Below are positions 62,907-64,000 of a DNA stretch of 64,000 nt, piece after piece. A program made the position numbers and the translations under genes. The number at the start of each line of letters is the position of its first letter. Position 1 is the stretch's first letter. The DNA lies in NCBI RefSeq assembly GCF_001426245.1, contig NZ_LMCM01000005.1:186001-250000 (forward strand), written 5' to 3'. This DNA comes from Phycicoccus sp. Root101. GTDB taxonomy: Bacteria; Actinomycetota; Actinomycetes; Actinomycetales; Dermatophilaceae. The notes beneath the pieces are model-generated. The model was not told where the DNA came from. It saw nothing but the letters and a program-made list of their open reading frames with translations, and did no database searches.

Positions 62907-64000
62907 TCAGTCCTTGATCTCGGCGATGACGGCGCCGTTGGTCACCGTCTGGCCGACCTCGGCCGAGAGGCCGGTGACGGTGCCCGCCTTGTGGGCGTTG
63001 ATCGGCTGCTCCATCTTCATCGCCTCGAGGACCACGACGAGCTCACCCTCGGCGACCTGCTGGCCCTCCTCGACCGCGATCTTGACGATCGTGCCCTGCA
63101 TCGGCGCGGTGAGGGAGTCGCCCGAGGCGGCTGCGCCCGCCTTGGCGCCACCCGAGCGACGGGGCGCCTTCTTCTTCGCGCCGCCACCGCCGCCGAGCGA
63201 GAGGCCACCGGGGAGGACGACCTCGAGGCGCTTCCCGCCGACCTCGACGACGACGCTCTGGCGCTCGCCGGACTCGTCGGGGGCTTCGGGCGTCGCGCCG
63301 GAGTAGGCCGGGATCTGGTTGTCGAACTCGGTCTCGATCCAGCGGGTGTGCACGGTGAACGCCGAGTCGTCCTCGGGCGCGAACGCCGGGTCGGACACCA
63401 CGACGCGGTGGAACGGCAGCACCGTCGGCATCCCGTCGATGACGAACTCGGCCAGCGCCCGGCGTGAACGCTCCAGCGCCTGCCGACGGTCACGGCCGGT
63501 GACGATGAGCTTGGCGAGCATCGAGTCGAACGCACCACCGATGACGTCACCCTCGACGACCCCGGAGTCGAGCCGGACGCCGGGGCCCGACGGAGGCTGG
63601 AAGGTCGCGACCACGCCGGGGGCGGGCAGGAAGTTGCGCCCGGCGTCCTCGCCGTTGATGCGGAACTCGAACGAGTGGCCCACGGGCGTGGGGTCGTCGT
63701 AGCCGAGGACCTCGCCGTTGGCGATGCGGAACTGCTCGCGCACGAGGTCGATGCCGGTGACCTCCTCGCTCACGGGGTGCTCGACCTGGAGTCGGGTGTT
63801 GACCTCGAGGAAGGAGATCCGGCCGTCCTGGGCCACGAGGAACTCGCACGTCCCGGCGCCGGTGTAGCCGGCCTCGGACAGGATCGCCTTGGAGGCGCGG
63901 ACGAGCTCGGCGTTCTGCTCGTCGGACAGGAACGGCGCGGGCGCCTCCTCGACGAGCTTCTGGTGCCGACGCTGCAGGGAGCAGTCGCGCGTGGAGACGA
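62907..64000 (-). CDS. accA3: Acyl-CoA carboxylase alpha subunit (biotin carboxylase plus biotin carrier), C-terminal part
   Basis: About 364 C-terminal residues; the gene continues past the right edge. The end of the biotin carboxylase domain is visible ([27 protein letters not shown], the substrate loop) with the C-terminal carboxylase subdomain, then a linker rich in Gly/Lys and a biotinyl domain with EAMKMEQP, whose Lys carries biotin. Supplies carboxylated biotin to acyl-CoA carboxyltransferases for fatty acid and methylmalonyl-CoA synthesis. Ends just after the bidirectional terminator. The exact paralogue cannot be fixed. Confidence 0.93.
   Translation of the reverse strand, partial: VSTRDCSLQRRHQKLVEEAPAPFLSDEQNAELVRASKAILSEAGYTGAGTCEFLVAQDGRISFLEVNTRLQVEHPVSEEVTGIDLVREQFRIANGEVLGYDDPTPVGHSFEFRINGEDAGRNFLPAPGVVATFQPPSGPGVRLDSGVVEGDVIGGAFDSMLAKLIVTGRDRRQALERSRRALAEFVIDGMPTVLPFHRVVVSDPAFAPEDDSAFTVHTRWIETEFDNQIPAYSGATPEAPDESGERQSVVVEVGGKRLEVVLPGGLSLGGGGGAKKKAPRRSGGAKAGAAASGDSLTAPMQGTIVKIAVEEGQQVAEGELVVVLEAMKMEQPINAHKAGTVTGLSAEVGQTVTNGAVIAEIKD

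Overview
High-GC actinobacterial chromosome, most likely from the Intrasporangiaceae or a close relative. This rests on the strong G/C third-position bias, frequent GTG and TTG starts, many 4-base ATGA/GTGA overlaps, a two-subunit-anchor sdhCDAB operon, 13E12-type HNH and DUF559 genes, and a mycobacteria-like neighbourhood of sdh, cdd, deoA, add, pmmB, punA, lpdA and accA. No rRNA, tRNA or CRISPR array was seen. Both edges cut genes: galT on the left and a biotin-dependent carboxylase alpha subunit on the right.

Layout. 0-8.8 kb: galactoside catabolism. bgaL (GH42), a DeoR-type regulator and galT read left; a sugar-binding lipoprotein, two permeases and a GH36 alpha-galactosidase read right from a shared control region. 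8.9-13.8 kb: trpS, a 2'-5' RNA ligase-like protein, a YihY protein, a DUF389 protein and a D,D-carboxypeptidase. 13.8-17.3 kb: sdhCDAB. 17.4-24.6 kb: mannose metabolism (GT4, manC), an ABC-2 exporter with a divergent MarR-type regulator, and an acyl-CoA mutase large subunit. 24.7-35.7 kb: nucleoside scavenging. An M20 amidohydrolase is followed by a BMP-type nucleoside importer, cdd, deoA, a cupin and add. A self-contained 1.1-kb unit (a DUF559 nuclease between two related hairpins) sits between cdd and deoA. 35.7-43.8 kb: RDD and SpoIIM genes divergent from a mirror-image promoter pair, then a leftward DUF4129-DUF4350-MoxR-DUF58 membrane cluster. 43.9-47.9 kb: deoC, two aldehyde dehydrogenases (one lacking its catalytic domain) and a uridine-kinase-like protein. 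48.1-53.5 kb: an accessory stretch with a 13E12 HNH gene, a small deoxyribosyltransferase-like gene, a MarR-ECF sigma pair, a SRPBCC protein, two orphans and four copies of a roughly 20-bp dispersed repeat. 53.6-64 kb: pmmB-like mutase, punA, an ABC importer of unknown substrate, lpdA, an MT0933-type protein and the carboxylase subunit.

How it fits together. The importer, cdd, add, punA, deoA, the phosphohexomutase-like enzyme, deoC and an aldehyde dehydrogenase together could take external (deoxy)nucleosides to bases, pentose phosphate and acetate-level carbon. The first 9 kb does the equivalent for alpha- and beta-galactosides.

Two genome-style signals recur. Many genes have a TANNNT-like hexamer exactly 6 or 7 bases before the start codon, which implies leaderless mRNAs. 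The heptamer GGCATAC/GTATGCC is over-represented. The most unusual object is the hairpin-bounded DUF559 unit at 31694-32790, which looks like a discrete insertion with nested inverted ends. All calls come from reading the sequence by eye; no database search was run.
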